Shown: positions 43,128 to 52,132, counted from the stretch's first letter. The stretch: DNA of 64,000 nucleotides from Thermodesulfatator atlanticus DSM 21156 (GCF_000421585.1 NZ_ATXH01000005.1:48985-112984); one strand, 5' to 3'. Numbers and translations: made by a program. Notes: generated by a model from the letters alone, not told the origin.

Positions 43128-43134
43128 GGGCTTT

Positions 43135-43788
43135 ATGGCCATGAAAAACAATAAAAGATCACGGCGTCAGTGGTTGCTCTTGCCTATTTTTGTAGTGGCT
43201 TTTAGCCTGGGCTGGAAGTACCACTGGCTTGGTTTTGTGGTGCCTATAGCCATGCTGGTAGGGATGGTTGGCGGCCTTTTACGCGGGCGCTATGTTTGCG
43301 GAAACCTTTGCCCGCGGGGCGCCTTTCTTGATCGCATATTAAGCAAAGCAAGTCCCAAAAAAGACATACCGGCTTTTTTAAGGCATCCATATTTGCGGGC
43401 ATTTATGTTTGTTTTTTTGATAGGAATTCTTACCTTACAGATTTCGAAAGATCCGCAAAATCTCATGCACTGGGGTTTCAGCTTTTGGCTTATTTGTTTT
43501 GTTACCACCATATTAGCTTTAATGCTTGGTTTTATCTGGCATTATAGGGCATGGTGTTATCTTTGTCCTATAGGATCTTTTTCAGCCTTAGTTGGAGGGC
43601 ACAAGAGATTTTTGGCGATTGACGAGGAGAGATGTAAGGGCTGTTTACTTTGCGAAAACGTTTGCCCCTTGAACCTCAAGGTTGCTAGCAAAGCTAATAA
43701 CAACGAGATAAAGAACCGAGACTGCTTACAATGCCTGGAATGCGTAGATTCTTGCCCAAAGAGAATTCTTGAACTGAGAAGTTCGTAG
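43135..43788 (+). CDS. Membrane 4Fe-4S ferredoxin protein (NapH/CcoG-like)
   Basis: 217 residues (the ATG at 43141 is an alternative). About four membrane helices; two cytoplasmic Cys motifs of the NapH type (CGNLCPRGAFLD, CYLCPIGSFSAL); and a C-terminal two-cluster ferredoxin (CKGCLLCENVCPLNL, CLQCLECVDSCPKRI). Such proteins move electrons from the quinone pool to periplasmic or cytoplasmic acceptors. It is 7 nt downstream of the CstR-like repressor, suggesting induction by sulfane sulfur or metal. Exact redox partner unknown. Confidence 0.85.
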   Translation: MAMKNNKRSRRQWLLLPIFVVAFSLGWKYHWLGFVVPIAMLVGMVGGLLRGRYVCGNLCPRGAFLDRILSKASPKKDIPAFLRHPYLRAFMFVFLIGILTLQISKDPQNLMHWGFSFWLICFVTTILALMLGFIWHYRAWCYLCPIGSFSALVGGHKRFLAIDEERCKGCLLCENVCPLNLKVASKANNNEIKNRDCLQCLECVDSCPKRILELRSS

Positions 43789-43834
43789 GGAAGTAATTTT
43801 ATCCGACAAAGTGTTATCGCAAAGCGACGAAATT

Positions 43835-44665
43835 TTAAGGATTTTCTGACTTTCTTTTTTTAGCGTTTTCAAGCCATTCTAAAAAGAAGGCAAGAAACAT
43901 TCCCAAAAAAAGGCCTGATACTATAGAAACTGCCAAAATGAGTTTTTTCTTGGGCTTGTAAGGCTTAGTAGGGGCAACGTTAGTTGTAATTAGAAAGAAG
44001 GGCTTTAAATTTTGGAGTTCGCTATATTTTTCGAGATAAGAACTTTGCAAGTCTTTCAATAAAAGCTCAAGTTCGGTTATTCCTTTTATTTCATTATCGC
44101 TCAATTTACTTTTCTTCAAAATTTCTTTTTTCAATTCTTCGATGTTTCTAATTTGTCTTTCTAAATTTTTAATCTCTTTGGTTAAGATTTCTCTCCTAAG
44201 TTCAATTTTATTTTTAATAGTCGGAATTTTGGCAAGATAGATTGCAATATGTTTTTGAAGTGGAAGAAGTTCTTGGTTGTTAGTGCTTTCTAAAGTTACT
44301 TCGACTATTTCCTTATTGTTTCTAGGAATTCGACTTGAAATTGAAATAATATTCTTGGGATTTTTTATGTTTAAGACTTTTCTTAGTTCATCATAGCGTC
44401 CTTCTTTTATAAGTGTTGAAATTGTTTCTATCCCCTGACTTATCTCGTAAACTGATGCTTCTTGAGCCTGTAATGCAAACTTTATTTTGTAAATATCTTT
44501 TGCCACAAAAAGATAGACGCAGGCAAAAATGACAAAAATAAAGGTTGTTATAAAAATGACAGCCTTTCTCTTCTTAAGTGTGAGCCAGAGCTCGTAGAGG
44601 TCTATCTCGTCCTCTTCATAGTAAGGTGGCGTGTAGGGAGGCGGTGCTTTTTGTTCTTTTTCCAT
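43835..44665 (-). CDS. Wzz-type polysaccharide chain-length protein
   Basis: 276 residues. A cytoplasmic Pro/Glu N-terminus, membrane helix ~33-53 (KAVIFITTFIFVIFACVYLF), a long periplasmic coiled coil (about 130-215) and a second membrane helix ~250-270 preceded by the Pro motif APTKPYKPKKKL. This is the Wzz/PCP layout. These proteins set O-antigen or capsule length. No glycosyltransferase, wzx or wzy gene is near, so it is an orphan here. It is transcribed in the direction of trpG, 26 nt downstream. Confidence 0.82.
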   Translation of the reverse strand: MEKEQKAPPPYTPPYYEEDEIDLYELWLTLKKRKAVIFITTFIFVIFACVYLFVAKDIYKIKFALQAQEASVYEISQGIETISTLIKEGRYDELRKVLNIKNPKNIISISSRIPRNNKEIVEVTLESTNNQELLPLQKHIAIYLAKIPTIKNKIELRREILTKEIKNLERQIRNIEELKKEILKKSKLSDNEIKGITELELLLKDLQSSYLEKYSELQNLKPFFLITTNVAPTKPYKPKKKLILAVSIVSGLFLGMFLAFFLEWLENAKKRKSENP

Positions 44666-44691
44666 AAATCCCCAGGATGTGCCAATAAATT

Positions 44692-45360
44692 TTAGGCGGA
44701 TTTTAGCGGAAACAGAAAATTGCGCAAGATGATCACACCTTCTGGCAATTCGTCCGATTCAAAGTCCCAGTCTTTAGGCGGACGGTGTAAGCGTTTCCAG
44801 GCATAAAGAGAGGTTCCAATGGACTCTGGATGAAACTGAACCCCTTCTACTGGAAATTCTTTGTGCCGTACCCCCATTATTTCGCCTTCTTCGTCCCTTG
44901 CCGTAACCACTAGCTCAGCAGGCAAAGTTTTTTCTTCGATCACCAGTGAATGGTAGCGCATGGCCTCAAAGGGTGAAGGAAGCCCTTGAAATACACCCTG
45001 GCCGTCATGTTCAATCTGGGAGGTTTTGCCGTGCATAAGGCGTTTAGCGCGCACAATATTGCCACCAAAGGCCATGCCAATGCTTTGATGCCCAAGACAT
45101 ACCCCCAGAATAGGGATTTTTCCAGCAAAATGCTTGATAGCAGGGACAGAGATCCCTGCTTCTTTAGGGGTGCAAGGACCAGGAGAAATAATAAGATGCG
45201 TGGGGGAAAGCTTTTCTATTTCAGAAATGGAAATGGCGTCGTTGCGATATACCAGGACTTCGCTTTTTTTAGCCAGCTTTTCACACATTACCCCCAGAAG
45301 CTGGACTAGGTTATAGGTGAATGAATCGTAATTGTCTATCACTAAAAGTCTTATCCCCAT
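44692..45360 (-). CDS. trpG: Anthranilate synthase glutaminase subunit (TrpG/PabA)
   Basis: 222 residues, class I glutamine amidotransferase: [27 protein letters not shown], the nucleophile in [15 protein letters not shown], and the catalytic His and Glu in [10 protein letters not shown]. It supplies ammonia to TrpE. About 25 residues longer than the usual ~195 at the C-terminus ([20 protein letters not shown]). Its ATG directly abuts the trpE stop, so the two are coupled. It may also serve aminodeoxychorismate synthase. Confidence 0.95.
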   Translation of the reverse strand: MGIRLLVIDNYDSFTYNLVQLLGVMCEKLAKKSEVLVYRNDAISISEIEKLSPTHLIISPGPCTPKEAGISVPAIKHFAGKIPILGVCLGHQSIGMAFGGNIVRAKRLMHGKTSQIEHDGQGVFQGLPSPFEAMRYHSLVIEEKTLPAELVVTARDEEGEIMGVRHKEFPVEGVQFHPESIGTSLYAWKRLHRPPKDWDFESDELPEGVIILRNFLFPLKSA

Positions 45361-46845
45361 TTAAAGCCCTCCCTGGGCTAATTCAATGGCTTTCATCATT
45401 CCACGGGCTTTGTTTATGGTTTCCTGATATTCCTTCTCAGGATCAGAGTCTGCCACGATTCCAGCGCCTGCCTGGAGATAAAGACGGGTGCCTTTTTGGA
45501 AAAGCGTTCTAATGGCAATACAAAAATCCATATTCCCTGAAAAACCAAAGTATCCTACCGCTCCGGCATATGGCCCACGCTTGGCATGTTCAAGCTCTTC
45601 GATTATTTCCATGGCCCGTATTTTGGGTGCTCCTGAAACTGTGCCCGCGGGGAAAGAGGCCTTAAGCACGTCAAACATGTCTTTCCCGGGTAGAAGCTCG
45701 CCACGTACCCCTGAGACCAGATGCATTACGTGGGAGTACCTTTCAATAACCATAAGTTCGTACACGTCTACGCTGCCGTAGGTGGCCACACGACCGACAT
45801 CGTTGCGGCCAAGGTCAACCAGCATTAAGTGTTCAGCCCTTTCTTTTTGATCGTGCAAAAGGTCTTCTGCCAGGGCCAGGTCTTCGGTTTCTGTGCGCCC
45901 GCGGGGTCTAGTGCCTGCAATGGGGCGCACTTCAATTATACCTTCTTCAAGGCGTACCAATATCTCAGGAGATGAGCCGATAAGGGTTTCATCCCCTAGG
46001 CGAAGGTAAAAAAGATAAGGCGAAGGATTAATCTTGCGAAGGGCGCGATATAAGTCAAAACACCTGATGTGGTTTTCACCTGAAAAACGCTGGGAAAGGA
46101 CTACCTGGATAACGTCACCAGCCTGAATATATTCCTTGGCCTTTCTCACCATTTCGTGGAATTTTTCTCGGGGGATTTCGGGTTTTAAAGAGGTTTCTTT
46201 TTCTACTGGATTTGCTGGAGGATAAATTAGCGGCCCGCGCACTCGTCTCACCATGGCTTCGATTTCAGTGCGTGCCCGTTCGTAAGCAGCCTCTGGGTGA
46301 ACGCCTTCATTGATACGTGCGTTATAAATCACCAAAAGCGTGTGCTTTAAGCGGTCATAAACCAGAAGAATTTCAGGAAACATAAGGTGAATATCTGAAA
46401 ACCCCGTGGTTTCAGGAAGCGTGTCAGGGAGCCTTTCCATAAAACGGACGGTGTCATAAGAGAGAAAGCCCACCGCTCCCCCAAAAAAACGCGGGAGGCC
46501 CGGGATAGTGGCTGCTTTGAACTGTGAAATTAACTTGCGCAGGGTTTCAAATGGGTCTTGTGCCTGAAAACGTCTTTCGCCATGGCGGTCCATCAGGGTG
46601 ATATTTTGTCCGCGGGAGCGAAAGATTAAAAAAGGATTTACCCCTATAAAGCTAAAGCGGGCCCATTTTTCGCCACCTTCGATACTTTCGAGCAAAAATC
46701 CATAATGGCCCACATGGACTTTGTAAAAAAGTGAGATAGGGGTTTCCATATCAACCAGGACTTCCTGGTAAACAGGGATAAGATTGGCTTCTTTGGCTAA
46801 CTCAAGAAAGGTCTTTTTGTCTGGTATAGTTTGCCCTAAAATCAT
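45361..46845 (-). CDS. trpE: Anthranilate synthase component I
   Basis: 494 residues. The tryptophan-feedback motif LLES is at about residue 51 (YGFLLESIEGGEKWARFSF). The chorismate-binding core includes VVLSQRFSG, LFYLRLGDETLIGSSPEILV, RPIAGTRPRGRT, DLGRNDVGRVA, ASFPAGTVSGAPKIRAMEII and YAGAVGYFGFSG. It makes anthranilate from chorismate for tryptophan. The promoter gives a leaderless mRNA, which leaves no room for a trp attenuator. Confidence 0.96.
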   Translation of the reverse strand: MILGQTIPDKKTFLELAKEANLIPVYQEVLVDMETPISLFYKVHVGHYGFLLESIEGGEKWARFSFIGVNPFLIFRSRGQNITLMDRHGERRFQAQDPFETLRKLISQFKAATIPGLPRFFGGAVGFLSYDTVRFMERLPDTLPETTGFSDIHLMFPEILLVYDRLKHTLLVIYNARINEGVHPEAAYERARTEIEAMVRRVRGPLIYPPANPVEKETSLKPEIPREKFHEMVRKAKEYIQAGDVIQVVLSQRFSGENHIRCFDLYRALRKINPSPYLFYLRLGDETLIGSSPEILVRLEEGIIEVRPIAGTRPRGRTETEDLALAEDLLHDQKERAEHLMLVDLGRNDVGRVATYGSVDVYELMVIERYSHVMHLVSGVRGELLPGKDMFDVLKASFPAGTVSGAPKIRAMEIIEELEHAKRGPYAGAVGYFGFSGNMDFCIAIRTLFQKGTRLYLQAGAGIVADSDPEKEYQETINKARGMMKAIELAQGGL

Positions 46846-46851
46846 GAGTCG

Positions 46852-46880
46852 CTTTTAGCCTTAAGCAGGTGTCATGTCAA
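46852..46880 (-). promoter_or_regulatory. Strong leaderless promoter of trpE
   Basis: Read on the minus strand: TTGACA (46880-46875), 17-bp spacer, TAAAAG (46857-46852), 6 nt, then ATG at 46845. +1 falls on the A of the start codon. This is the best of the leaderless set in the window. Confidence 0.7.
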
Positions 46881-46924
46881 GTTTAACGTGGACAGAGAAG
46901 CCAGGAAGAATTATAAGGTCAGCC

Positions 46925-47455
46925 ATGTTAACCATACCAAATTTTATAACCCTTTTGCGCTTATTTTTGGTGCCGGTTATTTTAGCAAGTCTTTGGGCTC
47001 ACGACTACCAGAGAGCGTTACTTTTTTTTGTCATAGCAGGGTTAAGTGATGCCCTTGATGGCTTTTTGGCCAGGCGTTTAAATCAGAAAACCCTGGTCGG
47101 CGCCATTCTTGATCCCATTGCCGATAAAACTCTGATTGATTCGATCTACCTTGCAGGGGCGCATCTCAAAATTTTGCCTGCCTGGCTTGCCGGGATCGTC
47201 GTTGGCCGGGATGTTTTTATCCTGACAGGATTTTTAATTCTTACCCTTTATACCAAAAAACTCGAAGTAAGGCCTACTTACTTGAGTAAAGGGACAACTG
47301 TTGCCCAGGTATCAACAATCGTTATCACGCTGGCAGGCTTCTCCTTCCAGGAAATATTTTTTTACTTTACTGGGATTCTTACGATTCTTTCTGGAGTTCA
47401 TTATTTGTGGATAGGCGTGCGTTTCTTTCATAAAAATAAAAGGGCAGGGGGCTAG
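46925..47455 (+). CDS. pgsA: CDP-diacylglycerol-glycerol-3-phosphate phosphatidyltransferase-like protein
   Basis: 176 residues from the ATG at 46925, which gives the usual PgsA opening (LTIPNFITLLRLFLVPVIL); an ATG at 46874 sits inside the divergent trpE promoter. Catalytic signature DALDGFLARRLNQKTLVGAI, then LDPIADKTLI, with the normal eight-residue spacing between AR and G. Four or five membrane helices. It makes phosphatidylglycerophosphate. This is the normal-length paralogue of the longer enzyme at 1973-2926. Confidence 0.88.
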   Translation: MLTIPNFITLLRLFLVPVILASLWAHDYQRALLFFVIAGLSDALDGFLARRLNQKTLVGAILDPIADKTLIDSIYLAGAHLKILPAWLAGIVVGRDVFILTGFLILTLYTKKLEVRPTYLSKGTTVAQVSTIVITLAGFSFQEIFFYFTGILTILSGVHYLWIGVRFFHKNKRAGG

Positions 47456-47463
47456 CCCTGCCC
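47442..47463. terminator. GC-rich hairpin at the end of pgsA
   Basis: GGGCAGGG (47442-47449) pairs with CCCTGCCC (47456-47463) around a 6-nt loop. No T run follows, so it is a weak or factor-assisted terminator between pgsA and the convergent PEP-CTERM-like gene. Confidence 0.5.
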
Positions 47464-47479
47464 CTTGCCCCTCCCGACA

Positions 47480-48247
47480 CTAGTCAGTGCGCTTTCTTCT
47501 TATGAGCATGCCAGCTGCAAATAACCCCGCCCCTAAAAGCATGTAAGATGCTGATTCAGGGGTATGGGCCATCACTTCGCCGTAGTCATTTCCGCATTCC
47601 ATGGTCCAGTGGATCTTAATTTGATGGTAGTTGCTAAGATTTAACAAACTAAGAGGGATAGCTGCTTCGATAAAGTAGCGAGAGAAACTATGCTCTGGAT
47701 CATCCTCGTACGCAAGTTCTCCTGCCCCAAGGTATGTTCCGTTTTCCATGCGGAAAGGATTGGAGACGGCATGGGCAGTGTAAGCAACATCCTGCCAGGA
47801 AGTGACTTTATAAAGTCCGCCTAACGTAAGGCCGCGGTTTTCCTGGCCGCCAACATAGTTTGAAATAATAAAAGCGTAGTCCCAGGTGCCGTCATTTCCT
47901 AGGTCAAGGCTTATGTCACCGGCATCATACGAAGAAGTTCCACTCTGAGGAAATCCGGTTGAGATAGCAAGATATAGATATCCGTTGCTAATAGTGGCAA
48001 GCATGGCTTCTACGTCATAGTCCTGCCCACCATAACCTGGGCCCACATAGCCATTTGCGCCTACTTCGTCTTCTTGCCAGACAAAGACCTCAGGGATGCC
48101 AGGATCCCAATTGTTACCATTTTCTGCAAAGTTTGTGGTGTTTAAGCCCCAGTCGGCAAGATTCCCGTCAACATTGATAGTCAAAGCCTGTCCCTTGGCG
48201 GCCCAAAAGAAAATTGCCAAGGTTAGCGTTAAAAAAAGTTTTTTCAT
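47480..48247 (-). CDS. Secreted protein with PEP-CTERM-like sorting signal
   Basis: 255 residues from the ATG at 48247, placed by CAGGAGGG. Signal peptide KKLFLTLTLAIFFWAAKGQA (2-21). The mature part is beta-rich and acidic (INVDGNLADWGLN ... recalls carbohydrate-binding CBM9/DOMON-like domains). The C-terminus is a sorting tail: TPES, a hydrophobic helix SYMLLGAGLFAAGMLI, then RRKRTD, the tripartite PEP-CTERM pattern cleaved by exosortases. No exosortase (EpsH/XrtA) or other PEP-CTERM gene is in the window. Such proteins are exported to the surface or extracellular polysaccharide. Confidence 0.8.
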   Translation of the reverse strand: MKKLFLTLTLAIFFWAAKGQALTINVDGNLADWGLNTTNFAENGNNWDPGIPEVFVWQEDEVGANGYVGPGYGGQDYDVEAMLATISNGYLYLAISTGFPQSGTSSYDAGDISLDLGNDGTWDYAFIISNYVGGQENRGLTLGGLYKVTSWQDVAYTAHAVSNPFRMENGTYLGAGELAYEDDPEHSFSRYFIEAAIPLSLLNLSNYHQIKIHWTMECGNDYGEVMAHTPESASYMLLGAGLFAAGMLIRRKRTD

Positions 48248-48385
48248 TTTTCCCTCCTGTGATAACTGTTTTATTTTAATAAGCAATCTATGTGCCAATT
48301 GTTGATTCAAGAAAAATATTAGGTTTCAGGGAAGATAATACCCGGGTAGTGGAAAACCTTTTCTATTAACGGTGGAAAAATTTTT

Positions 48386-49354
48386 CTACCAAAAAAGTTT
48401 GAGGCGAATTTTTTTGAGTTCTTTTAAGGTGATAAGGGGAAGGTATTTTTGGGCGTCTATTTGGGAAGCCAATGACTTTACGTAAGACATAGCTTCATCG
48501 AGTTCTCTAGCGTGTATCATGGTGTAAAGATTATAAGGCCAGTCAGGGTAACTTTTTCTTTCATAGCAGTGGGTAATTTTTTTCTCTTTAGCCAAAAATT
48601 TTCCCACCTGGTCTAATTTTTCCTGGGGGATCTGCCAGGCTACCATGACGTTGCCACGAAGGCCTGCGCGATTGTGCCGTACAAGCCCGGCAAAACGCCT
48701 TATCATGCCGGTTTCAAGGCCTTTCTTGAGCCAGGAGATGACTTCCTCTTCGCTAAGTCCTACTTTTTTCCCCAGTTCTTTAAAAGGTCTTGAAACCCTG
48801 GGGAGGTCTTCCTGGGTAAGGCGCACCAAGGAAATAGTTTTCTCATCAGGGGTGAAAAATTTTTCTTCAGGTAAAGAAAAAGTTACTTCGTCTGAGTTGT
48901 TTTCTTCAGCAAAGTCGTAAACCACCGCGATATGGAAGATTTTGAGAATAGGCAAAAGAAGATAGCGCTCAACTTGAGCCCTTGCCATTAATGACGCTAC
49001 AACGCTTTTAAGGTCTTCTCCAGGAGGGACGGCAATGGTAAACCACAGGTTAAAGAAATGATCGCGCAGGTAGTTATGGCTAACTCCAGGATAGGCGTTG
49101 ATAATTTCAGCGGCTTTTTTGAAGTTGTACTTCGGGGCAGCTGCTGCCACAAGGCTTGTCTTGAAGCCCAAGGCCTGGGGATTAAAAATGGCGCCTATTT
49201 GTCGCAAAATGCCTTTTTCTTTTAAATTTTTTAGCCTTGCGAGGACTTCTTCCTCTGAAAGGCCAAGGCGTTTTCCCAAAGAAGCGTAAGGAGTGGACTC
49301 AAGGGGAAAACGCTTTTGTATTTCTGTAAGCAAGTTTTTATCCAAAGCGTCCAT
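48386..49354 (-). CDS. ahbAB: Siroheme decarboxylase, AhbA-AhbB fusion
   Basis: 322 residues from the ATG at 49354. Two tandem Lrp-like winged-helix plus ferredoxin-like units. First: LDKNLLTEIQKRFPLESTPY ... with PGVSHNYLRDHFFNLWFTIA (about residues 90-110). Second: LTQEDLPRVSRPFKELGKKV ... with ITHCYERKSYPDWPYNLYTM (about 275-295). These are the AhbA/AhbB (NirD/L-like) siroheme decarboxylase signatures. AhbA and AhbB normally are separate subunits of ~150-160 residues; here they are one chain. It makes didecarboxysiroheme in the alternative haem pathway of sulfate reducers. Confidence 0.88.
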   Translation of the reverse strand: MDALDKNLLTEIQKRFPLESTPYASLGKRLGLSEEEVLARLKNLKEKGILRQIGAIFNPQALGFKTSLVAAAAPKYNFKKAAEIINAYPGVSHNYLRDHFFNLWFTIAVPPGEDLKSVVASLMARAQVERYLLLPILKIFHIAVVYDFAEENNSDEVTFSLPEEKFFTPDEKTISLVRLTQEDLPRVSRPFKELGKKVGLSEEEVISWLKKGLETGMIRRFAGLVRHNRAGLRGNVMVAWQIPQEKLDQVGKFLAKEKKITHCYERKSYPDWPYNLYTMIHARELDEAMSYVKSLASQIDAQKYLPLITLKELKKIRLKLFW

Positions 49355-49410
49355 GCCATAATACTGCCAGGGGATGGCAAAAAGTAAAGCACTTGTCCCA
49401 TTTTTCACAA

Positions 49411-49438
49411 TTTACAAACTTTAAGAGGGACTTATAAT
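49411..49438 (+). promoter_or_regulatory. Leaderless promoter of the emrA efflux operon
   Basis: TTTACA (49411-49416), 16-bp spacer, TATAAT (49433-49438), 6 nt (GAAGCC), ATG at 49445. No ribosome-binding site is present. Confidence 0.65.
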
Positions 49439-49444
49439 GAAGCC

Positions 49445-50590
49445 ATGTCCAGATCAAACAAATCAAAAAGACAACAAATCGGCCTTCTCGTCTTGATTGT
49501 CCTCTTAGTTGGGTTGGTGGTTTGGCTTTTCCTTTTTATCCACCACCGAATGCGTTATGCGGTTACCAATGCGGTTTTTGTAGAGACAGACGAACTTTCT
49601 TACGTGAGTTTTTCACAGGTGGCAGGCAAGATCATCAAAGTTACCAAAGACGAAGGTGAAAAGGTTAAAAAAGGAGAAACCCTTGCAAAGCTTGACGATG
49701 CTCCTTATCGCAAGGCACTTGAAAGGTTAGAAGCTGAGCGCAAGGCCCTTTTTCAGAAAAAAGAAGCCTTATCCATTGACATTGCCCGCGTCTCAAAAGA
49801 CATAGAGCTTCGCAAAAAGCAAACTAAGCAAAAAATAGCCCAGCTTTTGGCAGAAAAAGAAGCTTTAAAATCTAAGCGGGCCGCTCTTTTGGCGCAGATA
49901 TCCCAGCTTGAAAAAGACCAAAAGCGCTATCAAAGCCTTGTTGCCCGCAATTTGGCTCCTGAGCGCCAGCTTGAAGAAATCGAAACCAAACTAAAAGAAC
50001 TCTTGAAACAAAAAGAAGCCATTTCTCACAATTTAAAGGCCCTTGAGCATGGAATTCGCGCAGCGCAGGAAAACCTCGCTTTGCTTGACAACCAAAAGAA
50101 AGTCATCGCTGAAAAAGAAAAAGAACTAAAAGCCCTCCTAGCCAAGGTAGACGCTATCTCTGCGGCTGTTGCTTCTGCCAAACTTAACCTTGATTACACT
50201 TCCCTTCGTGCTCCAATTGCAGGTGTTGTGGCCAAGAGATTTCATGTCCCAGGAGATGTGGTGGGTCCTGGGGAGCCGGTATACGCCATTGTTGATCCTG
50301 CCAAGATTTATATCCTGGTGCTTCTTGAGGAGACCAAGCTTCACGGGGTAGAAGTTGGTTGCCCGGCAAAAATCAAGATAGATGCCTATCCTGATAAAGA
50401 CTTTGAGGGCGAAGTCACGGAAATTCTTCCAGCAACAGCTGCCAAGTTTGCTTTAGTGCCACGGGATGTATCAGCAGGGGAATTTACCAAGGTGGCCCAG
50501 CGTGTGCCTGTGAAAATCCGCATCACCAAGGGCCCTATCGAGCTTTTGAGAGTAGGCCTTGGTGGTTCGGTAGAAATTAAGAGAAAATGA
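49445..50590 (+). CDS. emrA: Membrane-fusion protein of EmrA/HlyD type
   Basis: 381 residues. One N-terminal membrane helix (about 13-34, GLLVLIVLLVGLVVWLFLFI), a split lipoyl domain (SFSQVAGKIIKVTKDEGEKV and LRAPIAGVVAKRFHVPGDVV), a long alpha-helical hairpin (about 85-235, Lys/Glu/Ala-rich) and beta-barrel adaptor domains. It bridges the inner-membrane pump EmrB to the outer-membrane channel TolC in drug efflux. It overlaps emrB by 4 nt (ATGA). Confidence 0.93.
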   Translation: MSRSNKSKRQQIGLLVLIVLLVGLVVWLFLFIHHRMRYAVTNAVFVETDELSYVSFSQVAGKIIKVTKDEGEKVKKGETLAKLDDAPYRKALERLEAERKALFQKKEALSIDIARVSKDIELRKKQTKQKIAQLLAEKEALKSKRAALLAQISQLEKDQKRYQSLVARNLAPERQLEEIETKLKELLKQKEAISHNLKALEHGIRAAQENLALLDNQKKVIAEKEKELKALLAKVDAISAAVASAKLNLDYTSLRAPIAGVVAKRFHVPGDVVGPGEPVYAIVDPAKIYILVLLEETKLHGVEVGCPAKIKIDAYPDKDFEGEVTEILPATAAKFALVPRDVSAGEFTKVAQRVPVKIRITKGPIELLRVGLGGSVEIKRK

Positions 50591-52131
50591 ATCCATCTTA
50601 TAAGGATTTAACAACACTTGAGCGCGTGCTCATTACCTGTATCGTGATGGTGGGGGCTTTTATTGCCATTTTAGATACTACCATTGTGGACGTAGTAGTG
50701 CCCAAGATGATGGCCCCTTTGTCCACGGATCTTTACGGCGTCCAGTGGGTCATTACCGCGTATATGATGGCAGCGGCGGTGGGCCTTCTTCTTATAACTC
50801 CCTTGGCCCAGGCCTACGGTTTTTCTAAAGTTTTTTCCCTGGGGATTGCTCTCTTTACTATTTCAAGTGCAGCTTGTGCTTCAGCAAGCTCGCTGGCAGA
50901 GATGATAGTTTTTCGGTCGCTTCAAGGCCTGGGAGAGGCCTTTATCATGGGAGCAGCGCAAACTATTCTTTTTGCTGCTTACCCTCCTGAACGCCAAGGC
51001 CTTGCCATGGGTATATTTTCCCTGGGAGTGAGCTTTGCCCCGGCCTTAGGGCCTACCGCAGGCGGCTTTTTAACAGAACACTTTTCCTGGCGCTACATCT
51101 TTTATATCAACGTGCCTATCGGTATTTTGAATTTCTTGGCTGCCATATTCTTTCTAAAAGAGCTTTTGCCTCGTACCGGAAAACTCATCTTTAATTTTCG
51201 AAGTTATGTCCTGGTAAGCATTGCAACGGTTTCTCTTTTAATAATGCTTTCTAAAGGCCAACAATATGGCTGGTTTCAATCAACATTTATCGGGGTGCTT
51301 GGTTTTGTCTCTGCTATTTCTTTTTGCCTTTATATCATGTCTGAGATGAAGAGCAAAAACCCGCTTATTGATTTTAGTATTTATAAAATTCCTGAGTTTG
51401 GTCTGACTATGGGTTTTCATTTTTTTGTACTTGGCTTTGTGATGTATCAGATTTTTTATCTGTTGCCTCTTTATTATGAGAACTTAAAAGGCCTAACAAC
51501 TCTTGACACAGGTATTCACATGCTGGCTTTTGCTGGTTTTATTGGCATTTTTTCTATTATTTCAGGTATCTTAAGCGATAAGATATCACCTGTAAAAATA
51601 CTTTTCGTAAGTTTTGTTTTGTTATGTATTTGTAGTTATTTTCTTTTGCCAAAGCTAAACTATTGGCTTCCAGCAAAACATGCAGCCATTATTACGATTC
51701 CTTTTGGTATAGCCATGGGAACTTTTTTTGCTCCTTTATCAGCCCTTGCCTTGCGGCGCTTAGGGAATAGAGCAGGACTTGGGGTGGCCCTTATGCATTA
51801 CCAAAGGTTCATAGGTGGTTCGTTTGGCACGGCCATTGCCACGAATACCCTGGAAAAACGAGCAACATTTCACTTTCAGGAAGCAGATAGCCTGCAAAAC
51901 ATAAATTACGTGGCGCTTTTTCTCAAAAAGGTAACTCATAAACTCTCAACCTTTTTCCCTGATGCTTTAGCAGAGGCCAAAGCCAAGGCCCTTTTTTATA
52001 AATGGCAGGAGGTTATGGCCTACTCGCTTGCCTTTCAGGATACCTTCCGCCACACCACCCTTTATGCCCTGTTAGGTGGGATATTTCTTGCAGCCTTGAT
52101 GTATCAACAAAGATTTAAGCGGAGGGCTTAA
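50587..52131 (+). CDS. emrB: EmrB/QacA-type MFS multidrug efflux pump
   Basis: 514 residues, 14 membrane helices, DHA2 family. Landmarks: FIAILDTTIVDVVVPKM (motif D1-like, helix 1), WVITAYMMAAAVGLLLITPL, FRSLQGLGEAFIMG and the motif C-like LGVSFAPALGPTAGGFL. Substrates unknown; probably hydrophobic toxic compounds. A 4-nt overlap couples it to emrA. Confidence 0.94.
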   Translation: MNPSYKDLTTLERVLITCIVMVGAFIAILDTTIVDVVVPKMMAPLSTDLYGVQWVITAYMMAAAVGLLLITPLAQAYGFSKVFSLGIALFTISSAACASASSLAEMIVFRSLQGLGEAFIMGAAQTILFAAYPPERQGLAMGIFSLGVSFAPALGPTAGGFLTEHFSWRYIFYINVPIGILNFLAAIFFLKELLPRTGKLIFNFRSYVLVSIATVSLLIMLSKGQQYGWFQSTFIGVLGFVSAISFCLYIMSEMKSKNPLIDFSIYKIPEFGLTMGFHFFVLGFVMYQIFYLLPLYYENLKGLTTLDTGIHMLAFAGFIGIFSIISGILSDKISPVKILFVSFVLLCICSYFLLPKLNYWLPAKHAAIITIPFGIAMGTFFAPLSALALRRLGNRAGLGVALMHYQRFIGGSFGTAIATNTLEKRATFHFQEADSLQNINYVALFLKKVTHKLSTFFPDALAEAKAKALFYKWQEVMAYSLAFQDTFRHTTLYALLGGIFLAALMYQQRFKRRA

Positions 52132-52132
52132 A

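Noticed and set aside
46874..46924. Earlier ATG as the pgsA start
   Set aside because: It lies within the -35 box of the divergent trpE promoter and adds residues not typical of PgsA; the ATG at 46925 gives the family-typical N-terminus.
46846..46924. trp attenuator leader peptide before trpE
   Set aside because: The predicted +1 is the first base of the trpE ATG, leaving no leader RNA.
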